Positions 50,522-58,923 of a DNA stretch of 64,000 nt are shown one piece after another. A program made the position numbers and the translations under genes. Position 1 is the stretch's first letter. Each line of letters starts with the position of its first letter. Where the stretch lies: the NCBI RefSeq assembly GCF_028765165.1, contig NZ_JARADB010000003.1:851210-915209 (forward strand), in the 5' to 3' direction. The notes under the pieces are model-generated. The model had not been told where the DNA came from, did not search any database, and was given only the letters and a program-made list of their open reading frames with translations. Source of the DNA: Paenibacillus sp. MAHUQ-63 (lineage in GTDB: Bacteria; Bacillota; Bacilli; Paenibacillales; NBRC-103111).

Positions 50522-51877
50522 TTATTTATTCAATATAGCGGTTGCTTTGGCGATAAAATCCTTGGCTCCCTGATCAACGGTGCTTTTGCCGAACGCAACC
50601 GACTGTGCAGTCTCGAGCAGCAGGGAACGAACGGCGCCTTGGCCTGCAGGCGGAAGCGGAAGCTGACCTGCCGTCTTAAGGCTCGTCTGAATCGCATCCG
50701 TTGTTCTTTGCTCGGCTGGAGTCAGCAGCGGCTTGATTGTTTCATTCCCCTTGGTCGAACCGAGAGCGCCCTGCTCCAATTTAAACACCTTCTCGGCTTC
50801 CTCGTTGTTAACGAAGAAATCGATGAAGCTTGCGGCTGTTTTGGCCTGCTTGGAGTTGGCCGAGACGGCTAAGTAAGCGCCTTCGACGAATTCGCCTTCC
50901 TTGCCCTTCGGATCAGACGGCCTCCGAAGCGCGCGAACCTCACCATCTTTGATATAGTTCTGGTACAGCGGGATCTGATTGAACGGGAATACCGTCAGGG
51001 CAAGCTTCCCTTTAACGAATAAGCCTTGGTCAAGCGATACCGTTGAATACTGCTCGGTTGTAGCCGCATCCGGTATCGCTTTGATTCGGCGAAGCTTATC
51101 CCAGATCGTGAACCATGCGACCATATCGTCTTGGCTGATCCCCAATTTGCCTTCCCCTGTAAACAGCTCCTTCCCTCTCTGGCGGGCAAAAACCTGAAGG
51201 CCTGTGATATCGCTGCTGTTGTCGCCTGCCGCCCAGACACCGGGCTCTTTGATCGCTTGTTGAAGCTCCGTCACCTTCGCGGTGAAGTCGTCCCACGTCC
51301 AGTTGTAATCAGGATATTTGACGCCTAATTTATCAAACATCGCCGTATTGTATTCCCAACCGGTCATCGTCACGCCCTGCGCAACCATTAGCGTTTTCCC
51401 GTTCACTTTGCCGGCCGCCTGCACCGCTTCCGGAAAGTCCTTCAGATTGATGGTGCCGTCCTGAACGAATGAGCCCAAATCAAGCAGCGTATTGCGGCGT
51501 GCGTAATCCGCCACATAAGTCGCATGCATGCCCACGACATCCGGCATGTTCCCGCCCGCCGTTTGGGTAGCCATTTTATCCCAATAATCATTAAAGGAAC
51601 CGAACTCCCTCACGATTTTGACGTTCGGATGCTGCTTCTCATACATGTCCGCGATGGCGTTATACTTCTCGTGCCGCTTCCCATCCCCCCACCACGCGAA
51701 GCGGATGGATACCTTCTCTTCGCTCTTGTTGGCTGCCGCTGCCGTCTGGGCCGGAGCCGCCGTCTGGGCTGGCGCCGCAGACGAGGTCGTACCGGCTGGA
51801 GCGGAGCCGCTGCTGCATGCTGTCAGCCCGAAAGAAGCAAGTAGAGGAATAAATAAAAGCGCTTTCATTTTCTTCAT
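50522..51877 (-). CDS. ABC transporter solute-binding lipoprotein (family 1)
   Basis: Extracellular binding protein of 451 residues. The signal peptide ends in lipobox LTAC (Cys about 21), then a long Ser/Ala/Pro/Thr-rich linker, then the bilobed domain (VSIRFAWWGDGKRHEKYNAIADMYEKQ split over the first strand and helix, VEGAYLAVSANSKQAKTAASFIDFF). It is the first gene of the second LacI-type operon. The promoter region carries two AATCGATT operators. The ligand is unknown but is probably metabolised by RraA copies C and D in the same operon. Confidence 0.94.
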   Translation of the reverse strand: MKKMKALLFIPLLASFGLTACSSGSAPAGTTSSAAPAQTAAPAQTAAAANKSEEKVSIRFAWWGDGKRHEKYNAIADMYEKQHPNVKIVREFGSFNDYWDKMATQTAGGNMPDVVGMHATYVADYARRNTLLDLGSFVQDGTINLKDFPEAVQAAGKVNGKTLMVAQGVTMTGWEYNTAMFDKLGVKYPDYNWTWDDFTAKVTELQQAIKEPGVWAAGDNSSDITGLQVFARQRGKELFTGEGKLGISQDDMVAWFTIWDKLRRIKAIPDAATTEQYSTVSLDQGLFVKGKLALTVFPFNQIPLYQNYIKDGEVRALRRPSDPKGKEGEFVEGAYLAVSANSKQAKTAASFIDFFVNNEEAEKVFKLEQGALGSTKGNETIKPLLTPAEQRTTDAIQTSLKTAGQLPLPPAGQGAVRSLLLETAQSVAFGKSTVDQGAKDFIAKATAILNK

Positions 51878-52054
51878 GTAAAGCCCTCCTTTTTGGATAA
51901 CCCTTGTATCCGCACTATTCCTTTAACCGTTGCCCTGCTTGGTTCCTGAAATAGCTTAGATCAATCTTCATAGCTTGCTGCGTTGTGAGAATTCTGAGGA
52001 TGGAGGATGAGACGGGTTGCTTCAAACAGTTGATTTGCGGTGAGTTTCATGAGG

Positions 52055-52145
52055 TTAATCGATTTAGTAAATCGATTTCTTCCCTCATTCTAAAACACAA
52101 ACTTCACGATTGTCAACAGGAAATCGATACACTAAATCGTTTTCC
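52055..52145 (-). promoter_or_regulatory. Promoter with two flanking LacI-type operators
   Basis: On the minus strand TTGACA (52116-52111) and TAGAAT (52092-52087) are 18 bases apart. Downstream, 52057-52077 is a 21-base palindrome with arms AATCGATTTA. Upstream, 52119-52145 has GGAAATCGAT and ATCGTTTTCC arms. It lies about 210 bases before the binding-protein ATG and is the main content of the 335-base gap. Confidence 0.75.
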
Positions 52146-52212
52146 TAACTTTGCCGAACGTGAGCATTTCTCGATATTTCGTTCATTCCCTAAGCTACGC
52201 ATGAACGAATGC

Positions 52213-52247
52213 CAAAAACCATCGCCCGGTTCCTGCAACGATGGTTT
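52213..52247 (-). terminator. Terminator after sulfatase gene
   Basis: On the minus strand AAACCATCG ... CGATGGTTTTT, a nine-base stem and T run, about 30 bases after the stop. Confidence 0.8.
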
Positions 52248-52277
52248 CACTATATGTCCACTATAAGGTTGTCAAAA

Positions 52278-53783
52278 TCAATGCCCCAACGCTTTCACAC
52301 CTTGGTTATCATAGAAGAAAGGCCCGCGTGTCCAAGCGCACATCAGATGCATAAGGAGTTCTGCGGTCATTCGTTCCCGAATTGCGTGCCAGCGTTCATC
52401 CTGGAATCCGTTATGCCATTCGTGGGGATCCTCCTTCAGGTGGTATAATTCCCCTTTAAGCTCATCGATCCTGGTCACGGCATCCTGCAGAGTTCCCGGC
52501 AAATACAGAATCAGCTTCCAGTCCTGCTTGCGCCACATGAAAGCCGGAGCGGCGAACAACCCGCTCTCCGTCTTGCGATGGAACTCGCAGAAGGCTCCCA
52601 CCCGTTGTTGATCGCCGAGCAGGTCCAGCCCGGGAAGCAGTGGATTGCTCTCCGCACCCGCCGCCCTCGCCAGTGTCGGCACAAGATCGATGAGCTCTGC
52701 CGGACGTTCATCGACCGTCCCCCGCTTCGCTTCGGGTACCCAACTGCCGGCAAGCATCATCGGGACCCTGACGCTGCTCTCATACAAGCAGTATTTGCTG
52801 AAGCGGAATTGCCGTTCACCCAGCATCTCCCCGTGATCGGAAACGAAAACAATCAAGGCATTATCCAGAATGCCCTTGGCTTCAAGCCCCTCCAGGACCT
52901 GCCCGAAGTAGTGGTCCAGCCAAGAGCAATTCGCCCAGTAACGCAGTGTGGTTCTTCTCCGCTCCATACGGCTCATGCCTTCCCATACTTTCCTCCTCTC
53001 CCAGTATGTGCTGCCAGGAACATCCGGCTCCGATACATGGGTATCCGGTTCCGTCTCCCAAGGGGGTTGTTCTATGTCAGGGATATCCTCCAGCCGGTAC
53101 CAATCCTCGAATTCCTTGGGCACATTGAATCCTGCATGCGGTTTAAGGAAAGACAGATACAGGAATAGCGGTCTCGAGGAATCGATCCCGTTCGCGATGA
53201 AGCTTTTGCACTGCTCCGCAACCCAACCGTCCCGATGCCGGTGCATCGGCACTTGGCTGGTACAGCCGATATAGCCCAGCGCATTCTCTTCCCCGCTCCC
53301 ATAGTGACGCGTTTCCTCGGAATAAGCCTGAAGCCCTTCGGGATCGTCGTCTCCCATCATGACGGCCCCCTCTTCATAATGGCCGCTATCCCGTGACAAG
53401 CCCACCGCCCGTACTTCGAAGCCGCGAGTCGGCGGATTGGCGTTTCGCAGCCCATGGTTCCAATGGGTTTTGCCGAAGCCGGCCGTCTGATAGCCCTCCC
53501 GACGAAGCAGCTCCGCCAGGGGCAGCGCCGGCAATTGATCTTCGTCATAAAGCCCGCCGTGATTCGTCCGCACGCCGAGCTGCGAAGGATACAAGCCGAA
53601 CATCATGGAGCTGCGGCTGGGGACGCACATCGGCGCTTGGCAAACCGCCTGGCTGAATACAATGCCGTTCTCCGCTAATTTATCCAGTGTAGGTGTGTAA
53701 ATATGCTCGTTGAATTTTCCGATGCAGTCCCAACGCTGCTGGTCCGTCATCAGAAAGATAATATTGGGTCTATGATGAGACAT
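52278..53783 (-). CDS. Type I (formylglycine) sulfatase, cytosolic-looking
   Basis: Hydrolyses sulfate esters. The 501-residue protein has the sulfatase signature C53-V-P-S-R, whose Cys is converted to formylglycine by a maturase encoded elsewhere. Metal ligands are likely D14 and Q15 in MTDQQ and the later VSDHGEMLG Asp-His. No signal peptide is visible, so desulfation probably takes place inside the cell after uptake. It is the last gene of an AraC-SBP-permease-permease-sulfatase set (25 bases after the permease), which points to import of a sulfated mono- or oligosaccharide. The exact substrate is unknown; choline sulfatase-like and glycan sulfatases share this fold. Confidence 0.93.
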   Translation of the reverse strand: MSHHRPNIIFLMTDQQRWDCIGKFNEHIYTPTLDKLAENGIVFSQAVCQAPMCVPSRSSMMFGLYPSQLGVRTNHGGLYDEDQLPALPLAELLRREGYQTAGFGKTHWNHGLRNANPPTRGFEVRAVGLSRDSGHYEEGAVMMGDDDPEGLQAYSEETRHYGSGEENALGYIGCTSQVPMHRHRDGWVAEQCKSFIANGIDSSRPLFLYLSFLKPHAGFNVPKEFEDWYRLEDIPDIEQPPWETEPDTHVSEPDVPGSTYWERRKVWEGMSRMERRRTTLRYWANCSWLDHYFGQVLEGLEAKGILDNALIVFVSDHGEMLGERQFRFSKYCLYESSVRVPMMLAGSWVPEAKRGTVDERPAELIDLVPTLARAAGAESNPLLPGLDLLGDQQRVGAFCEFHRKTESGLFAAPAFMWRKQDWKLILYLPGTLQDAVTRIDELKGELYHLKEDPHEWHNGFQDERWHAIRERMTAELLMHLMCAWTRGPFFYDNQGVKALGH

Positions 53784-53808
53784 TGTATTTCCTCTTTCCT
53801 CCAGGTCA

Positions 53809-54687
53809 TCAACCTTTGATAGAACCGATCATCGCTCCCTTGGCAAAATGCTTTTGCAAGAAAGGGTATACGATCAGAATCGGTACCGTCGCCACCATAA
53901 CCGCCGCCATTTTTAACATTTCCGAAGGCGGCGGCTGCGTGGAAACATCGAAAGCTTCGAGATCGGTATTGCTTGCACTGATCAACATATTTTGCAGCAG
54001 CACTTGAATCGGCCACTTGCTGGGGTCATTCAAATAGATGAGTGCCGAAAAGAACTGATTCCAATAGCCGACTGCATAAAACAAGCCAAAAGCGGCCAGT
54101 GCCGGCATCGAGAGCGGCAGGATGATCGTAAACCATGTTCTGAGCTCGTTGCTGCCGTCTATCGATGCGGACTCATCCAGCTCTGCCGGTATCTGTTCAA
54201 AGAATGCCTTCATAAGCAGTACGCTCCAGCCATTAGCCAGCGCCGGTATGATCAGCGACCATATGCTGTTAATTAGCCCTATTTGACGGACGAGCATATA
54301 GGCTGGAATTATGCCTGGACTGAACAGTATGGTAATCAGAACGAGCACCAGCACCTTCCTTCTTCCACGCATTCTTCGGCGAGAGAGAGCGTATGCGAGC
54401 ATGGAGGTTACGACTAGCGACAGCGCCGTACCGACGACAGCTAAGAAAGCACTATTGCTGACCGAGCGAACGAAAGCCTTGGCCGACAGCAAATAGTAAT
54501 AGGAGTCCAAACTCCAATGGTTCGGAAAAAGCATCCAGCGCCGCTGAAGAAATTCAGAGGGCTCCGACAACGATACGATCAGTACGTAATAGAAGGGAAA
54601 GCATGTGACCAGCGCCATGGCTCCAAGTGCCATGGCATTGAGAATTTGTAACGTTCTGTCTCCCCATCCAGCTTTAATCCTTCTCAC
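53809..54687 (-). CDS. LplC/YtcP-like ABC permease
   Basis: Polysaccharide-type permease of 292 residues with six helices. The EAA loop is ELDESASIDGSNELRTWFTIILPLSMP. The FYYVLIVSLSEPSEF and HFAKGAMIGSIKG ends are typical of the LplC branch that imports oligosaccharides in Paenibacillus and Bacillus. It lies 20 bases after the LplB-like gene and 25 before the sulfatase gene. Confidence 0.94.
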   Translation of the reverse strand: MRRIKAGWGDRTLQILNAMALGAMALVTCFPFYYVLIVSLSEPSEFLQRRWMLFPNHWSLDSYYYLLSAKAFVRSVSNSAFLAVVGTALSLVVTSMLAYALSRRRMRGRRKVLVLVLITILFSPGIIPAYMLVRQIGLINSIWSLIIPALANGWSVLLMKAFFEQIPAELDESASIDGSNELRTWFTIILPLSMPALAAFGLFYAVGYWNQFFSALIYLNDPSKWPIQVLLQNMLISASNTDLEAFDVSTQPPPSEMLKMAAVMVATVPILIVYPFLQKHFAKGAMIGSIKG

Positions 54688-54707
54688 GGAACAGATATCC
54701 CCCTTTC

Positions 54708-55691
54708 CTAATAAATTCCACCCTGTCCCAGCCTCTTGGCTATATGGTTGGAGATCAGGACAAGGATAAGTCCTATCAATGATTTGAATAACCCGACAGC
54801 CGTACTGTAACTGAACTGCCCGCGCTGAATACCGGTTCGGTATACGTACGTATCGAATACTTCCGCAACCTGCGAAACCGCACCGTTATACATCAGGAAG
54901 ATTTGTTCAAACCCTACATCCATGATATCGCCCAGCCGGAGAATCAAGAGAATGACGACGACACCTCGCAGAGCAGGCAGCGTTACGTGCCAGATCTGTC
55001 TGAGCCTTCCGGCTCCGTCCATGCGTGCCGCTTCGTAGATTTGAGGATCGATCCCGGCTATCGCAGCCAGGAAAACGATCGTCCCCCATCCCGCTTCTTT
55101 CCACATCGACTGCAAGGTCACTATCACCCAGAAGAAATCCGGATTGGTTAAGAAGCCGATTCGCTCTCTCCCCATCGCTTCGAGGAGATGATTGACAAGG
55201 CCTTCTCCCTTGGCGAACAGCGTGAAAGTCAAGCTGGCGATGATGACCCAGGACAAGAAGTGCGGTAAATACAGCACCGTTTGAACAAGCCGTTTATAAA
55301 TCATGCTTTGCAGCTCGTTCAACATGATTGCCAGGAGGAGCGGGAGCGGGAAAAAGAACAATAAATTGAGCAAATTAATAGCCAGCGTATTCCGGAGCAA
55401 TGTCCCGAAGTCCGGTGTGGCAAAAAATGTGCGGAAATGCTCCAGACCTACCCATGAACTTCCCGAAATTCCCGCAAATGGTGAATAGTCCTGAAAGGCA
55501 ATGATGACCCCCCACATCGGAACGTATTTGAAAAAGAGGAAGAACACCATGCCCGGCAAGGCCAGCAAATAAAGATACGGATTGTGGCGAACATCGCGGA
55601 TTAATTTCCGGATATAGGATTGCTTGTTAGCTTTGCCGGGACGGGCCCGATGTGCGTATTGGGTTTCGTATCGCAGTCCCGTTTGCTCCAT
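54708..55691 (-). CDS. LplB/YteP-like ABC permease
   Basis: Permease of 327 residues. A polar N-terminus of about 35 residues is followed by NPYLYLLALPGMVFFLFFKY, and the EAA loop is QIYEAARMDGAGRLRQIWHVTLPAL. It belongs to the branch that works with large LplA-type binding proteins. It follows the binding protein gene by 17 bases. The ATPase is again missing and must come from elsewhere. Confidence 0.94.
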   Translation of the reverse strand: MEQTGLRYETQYAHRARPGKANKQSYIRKLIRDVRHNPYLYLLALPGMVFFLFFKYVPMWGVIIAFQDYSPFAGISGSSWVGLEHFRTFFATPDFGTLLRNTLAINLLNLLFFFPLPLLLAIMLNELQSMIYKRLVQTVLYLPHFLSWVIIASLTFTLFAKGEGLVNHLLEAMGRERIGFLTNPDFFWVIVTLQSMWKEAGWGTIVFLAAIAGIDPQIYEAARMDGAGRLRQIWHVTLPALRGVVVILLILRLGDIMDVGFEQIFLMYNGAVSQVAEVFDTYVYRTGIQRGQFSYSTAVGLFKSLIGLILVLISNHIAKRLGQGGIY

Positions 55692-55708
55692 GATCGACTA
55701 GCCTCCCT

Positions 55709-57262
55709 CTATTTTCCGCTTCGCTTCTGGTACGCGCTTGATATTTCTTCGGTCGCTTTAATAAACTGCGGATCGCTTTCCGTCTTTTTAACCAAAGCGT
55801 CCCATGAGGATAAAGGCTCCTGACCAATAATAATTTTGGCTTTGAGGTCGGCGATCCGCTTCTCCAAATCAGGGAGCAGCTTCTCAGCTGCCGGCGAATA
55901 CAGTCCTACGCCAATATCCGGTACGCTTACTTTGACGCGTTCGGCATCCACCTTGGCCCTCAAATCTTCCAAATCCTTCAACTGCTGATTCGCTGGAGGA
56001 GGGTTTAATGCAGGATCGATCGAATTCACGATCTGATTGAAGTCCGAAGCATTGTCCGCTTGCAGCTTCTCCGGAATCGTAACCTTCACGCCGTCTTTCA
56101 CTTGGTAATGAACGCCCTCTATGCCAAAGCGCTGGACGGATGATACCTCTGTCGTTAACCAGGTGTCGACAAGCTTGAGAATGCTCTTCAGCTTCTCTTC
56201 CGGCACCGACTTCGGTATGGCAAGAATTCCATTGAAGCCAGTCCCCTTAGGCACATAACCGTTAATAGATGCCAGCGGGTAAAAGTCTGCTTCCTTATAC
56301 GCAGGAACTATTTTTTTGAGATCCGGCGCAAAAATTTTGGGTCCCGTACCCGTCTTGTCAATAACGGCCCCGGCTCTGTTCCCCTTGTAGAGGTCCCGTA
56401 TTTGCGTGATTTTCAAAGATAATTGATCCTCCGGCAAAATCTTTTCTTTATACAGCTTTGCCAAGTATTCAATTGAATTTCTCGTTTCCGGCAGAAACGG
56501 CGCATAGGTCAGCTTGCCTGCGGCTTCCTTCCACGATCCGGTTACTCCGGTGAAGATGCCCTGAAACGTCCCCGTCAAAGTATCCATATCCGTGGAAAGC
56601 CCGAACGTGTCCTTTTTGCCGTTCCCATCAGGGTCTTGTTCAGCGAATGCTTTCAGCACCCCATAGAGCTCATCCGTCGTTGCCGGCGGCTTCAGCCCTA
56701 GCTTATCGAGCCAATCCTTGCGCAGAATGAGGAAAGAGACATCGTTAGCGTCACGTCCTCTGGGAATGCCGTAATTTTTCCCATCCTCTAGCTTGGTCAG
56801 CTCCCACGCTACATCGGGAACCCCGTTCTTCAAGTTCGGGTAATCCTTCAGATAGGGTGTAAGATCCCAGATAGCCCCTTGTCTGACCAAGCTTCGAAAG
56901 GATGGATTAAACGGATCGCTAATATAGGTCAGATCGGCTATTTGCCCTGAAGCCAGCGTAATGTTCAACTTGTCATTATAAACATTGTTAGATATCCATT
57001 GGATGTTCAACTTGGAATGGGTTAATTTTTCAATCTCACGCTTCAGTACGTTATCGTCTGCGGCCGGAGGGGTGCTTGGCGTAATGGTCATGATGCTGAC
57101 CTCGACGGGACCCGACTGTGCCGATCCGCCGGCTGCGCTCTTCGCCTGATCTTTGCCGGCCGTTGAAGACGCGGGGCCTCCGCAAGCCGTTAACGCTAAT
57201 GCCATTAGCGCAAGGACCGGAACAATCCTCATTTTCAGTGGCTTCTGTCCGTTAAATTGCAT
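55709..57262 (-). CDS. LplA/YtcQ-like oligosaccharide-binding lipoprotein
   Basis: Large solute-binding protein of 517 residues (500 or more is usual for the LplA branch). The signal peptide RIVPVLALMALALTACGG has its lipidated Cys near residue 27, followed by an Ala/Gly/Ser linker and a long bilobed domain (LTYISDPFNPSFRSLVRQGAI, NYGIPRGRDANDVSFLILRKD). The start is ATG 57262, nine bases after AGGAG; the ATG three codons upstream overlaps the ribosome site. It is the first structural gene after an AraC regulator and its terminator. Confidence 0.94.
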   Translation of the reverse strand: MQFNGQKPLKMRIVPVLALMALALTACGGPASSTAGKDQAKSAAGGSAQSGPVEVSIMTITPSTPPAADDNVLKREIEKLTHSKLNIQWISNNVYNDKLNITLASGQIADLTYISDPFNPSFRSLVRQGAIWDLTPYLKDYPNLKNGVPDVAWELTKLEDGKNYGIPRGRDANDVSFLILRKDWLDKLGLKPPATTDELYGVLKAFAEQDPDGNGKKDTFGLSTDMDTLTGTFQGIFTGVTGSWKEAAGKLTYAPFLPETRNSIEYLAKLYKEKILPEDQLSLKITQIRDLYKGNRAGAVIDKTGTGPKIFAPDLKKIVPAYKEADFYPLASINGYVPKGTGFNGILAIPKSVPEEKLKSILKLVDTWLTTEVSSVQRFGIEGVHYQVKDGVKVTIPEKLQADNASDFNQIVNSIDPALNPPPANQQLKDLEDLRAKVDAERVKVSVPDIGVGLYSPAAEKLLPDLEKRIADLKAKIIIGQEPLSSWDALVKKTESDPQFIKATEEISSAYQKRSGK

Positions 57263-57394
57263 GTTATCCATCTCCTATCAACAAAACATAGTATTCTGCT
57301 AGGTTTTGTATTATTTATACGTTTATATTATCCTAAAAGCCGGCATCCATTTTGTTCAATAAGGACAGATATCTTGCTAATCATGCCAAAAAAA

Positions 57395-57424
57395 TAAAAA
57401 AAACAGGAAGGACTATATCCTTCC
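57395..57424 (-). terminator. Terminator after araC-type gene
   Basis: On the minus strand GGAAGGA TATAG TCCTTCC, then TGTTTTTTTT. The stem overlaps the regulator's last codons. Confidence 0.85.
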
Positions 57425-58327
57425 CGATTTCGGATAATATGCGTCTTTCCGCGCTTGCTTGCGGTATCCGCTCGGCGTACTGCCTGCTATTCTAACGAAC
57501 AGCCGGTTAAAATGAGAGGGATCGCTGAAGCCGACAAACGAAGCGATGGAGTCGATGCTCCTGCTAGTTTCGGTTAGCATTTGCTTGGCTCGTTCGATGC
57601 GGATCAATTGGAGAGTTTCCGTAATGCTTTTGCCGGTTTGTTGACGGAAGATACGGTGCAAATGCCTTGGGCTTATCGTAAACCTGCCGGCCAGCATATC
57701 TGTTGTGATTTTCTGTTCGAAATTGTTTTCGAGGTAGGTGTTGACATTGCGGGCCAATATTTCGTGTCCGATCATGAAAGGCTTGTTCATATCGATCGGG
57801 TTCGGACGATTGGCTATTCTCGACAGACGAATCATGAGGTGGATTAACAAATGCGAGACGATCAGGTTGGCCCCGGCCTCATTCCTCTTTTGCTCCCGAA
57901 TAATGGTTTCCAGTTGATCCAGCACATCTGTAGAGTCAATGGACGATAAGGATAGCTTCTTCGGGAAGCGCTCGTTAGCCTTATAGAAGGGAAGAATATA
58001 TGGCAGCTCGAGCAAGGCCTCCTCATTCGTTGGCAGCATGGAAGCGATGGCTTCACGGCGAAACAGACAATTGACGATTTCCAGACTGAAATCCTTGACA
58101 TCCGGGAAGTCGTGACTTTCCCCCGGCATAATGATAAAGACATCCCCTGTCCGCAATTCATAGTCGATCCCTTGGATCCTATGCCTGCCCCCGCCCTGTA
58201 CGACATAAACCAATTCAATAAAGTCGTGCCCATGCTCCTCAAACAGATTATGTTGTCCATGCGAGGATCGCTGCGCCCAAACCTGATTCTCATATCTCTC
58301 GTATTCTTGAAAAAGCTTGATCTGCAT
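57413..58327 (-). CDS. AraC family regulator with cupin sensor domain
   Basis: Regulator of 304 residues. The N-terminal cupin (HGHDFIELVYVVQGGGRHRIQG region, GDVFIIMPGESHDF) binds a sugar-like effector. The C-terminal double HTH (TTDMLAGRFTISPRHLHRIF, IDSIASFVGFSDPSHFNRLF) binds DNA. It sits directly upstream of the LplABC-sulfatase operon on the same strand and is separated by its own terminator. It probably activates that operon. A possible half-site pair, ACAAAAC / GTTTTGT, lies in the 150-base gap before the binding protein gene. Confidence 0.93.
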   Translation of the reverse strand: MQIKLFQEYERYENQVWAQRSSHGQHNLFEEHGHDFIELVYVVQGGGRHRIQGIDYELRTGDVFIIMPGESHDFPDVKDFSLEIVNCLFRREAIASMLPTNEEALLELPYILPFYKANERFPKKLSLSSIDSTDVLDQLETIIREQKRNEAGANLIVSHLLIHLMIRLSRIANRPNPIDMNKPFMIGHEILARNVNTYLENNFEQKITTDMLAGRFTISPRHLHRIFRQQTGKSITETLQLIRIERAKQMLTETSRSIDSIASFVGFSDPSHFNRLFVRIAGSTPSGYRKQARKDAYYPKSGRI

Positions 58328-58383
58328 CCAGCCTGTACCTGCCTTCCTTGTTTAAAGAGCTCAGCTCCGTTGAGAGGCCCCTA

Positions 58384-58599
58384 TTAGAAAATAGGGATCC
58401 GGCATTTATTTCCTTCGCTTGAATATACAATCGCCTCCGAGTTAAAAAGATCAATGTACAGAGGCGGCTGCTGAATAGAGGCCAATGTAATTTTGTTGAG
58501 CTTCAAAGCTGATAAGAGGGCTGGAATTAGCTTGGCCGTCGTTCCGATCAAATGAACGGGCACAGCAGCCTCATTGTAAGTAATGTTAATTTGCAGCAT
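58384..58599 (-). CDS. Small protein of unknown function
   Basis: A 71-residue protein without a membrane helix. It starts MLQINITYNEAAVPVHLIGT, with a Leu/Ala-rich middle (LIPALLSALKLNKITLASI), and resembles no family I can name. GGAG lies about 10 bases before the ATG. Upstream on the same strand is a terminator-like hairpin (58632-58659) that could attenuate its transcript. It is convergent with nothing and precedes the AraC gene by 56 bases. Confidence 0.55.
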   Translation of the reverse strand: MLQINITYNEAAVPVHLIGTTAKLIPALLSALKLNKITLASIQQPPLYIDLFNSEAIVYSSEGNKCRIPIF

Positions 58600-58631
58600 G
58601 TCTCATTCACTCCTTCATTAATGAATAGATG

Positions 58632-58659
58632 AAAAAAAGCATGGATGCAGCATCCACGC
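58632..58659 (-). terminator. Hairpin with T run upstream of the small gene, candidate attenuator
   Basis: On the minus strand GCGTGGATGC T GCATCCATGC is followed by TTTTTTT, 33 bases before the small gene's start. It either ends a short leader RNA or attenuates transcription into the gene. Confidence 0.65.
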
Positions 58660-58838
58660 TTCCGGTTTTCCGGTCAGATAAGTAATTGTATATATTCCAA
58701 TAAGTTTACTAGGTATTTAGTATAGTAACACTCTGCTTCGAAACTTGTCAATGTAAAACTTGCATATTCACCATTCGCTACCGATGTTTCTTCGAAAATT
58801 GGAGTCAATATAAGCAATCATTTGCCCAAGTTTCGCAT

Positions 58839-58852
58839 AGAAAACGATTTCA
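58839..58852. promoter_or_regulatory. cre-like site (CcpA) upstream of MATE gene
   Basis: AGAAAACGATTTCA differs at one position from the catabolite-repression consensus TGWAANCGNTNWCA. It lies 72 bases before the MATE start and could also serve the divergent small gene. Confidence 0.45.
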
Positions 58853-58923
58853 CAATGCCCCAAGATAAGAGGAGATCAGTATGTAATCTACGCAGCGGGT
58901 AATGCAGAAGGAGTTCTTCCCCC

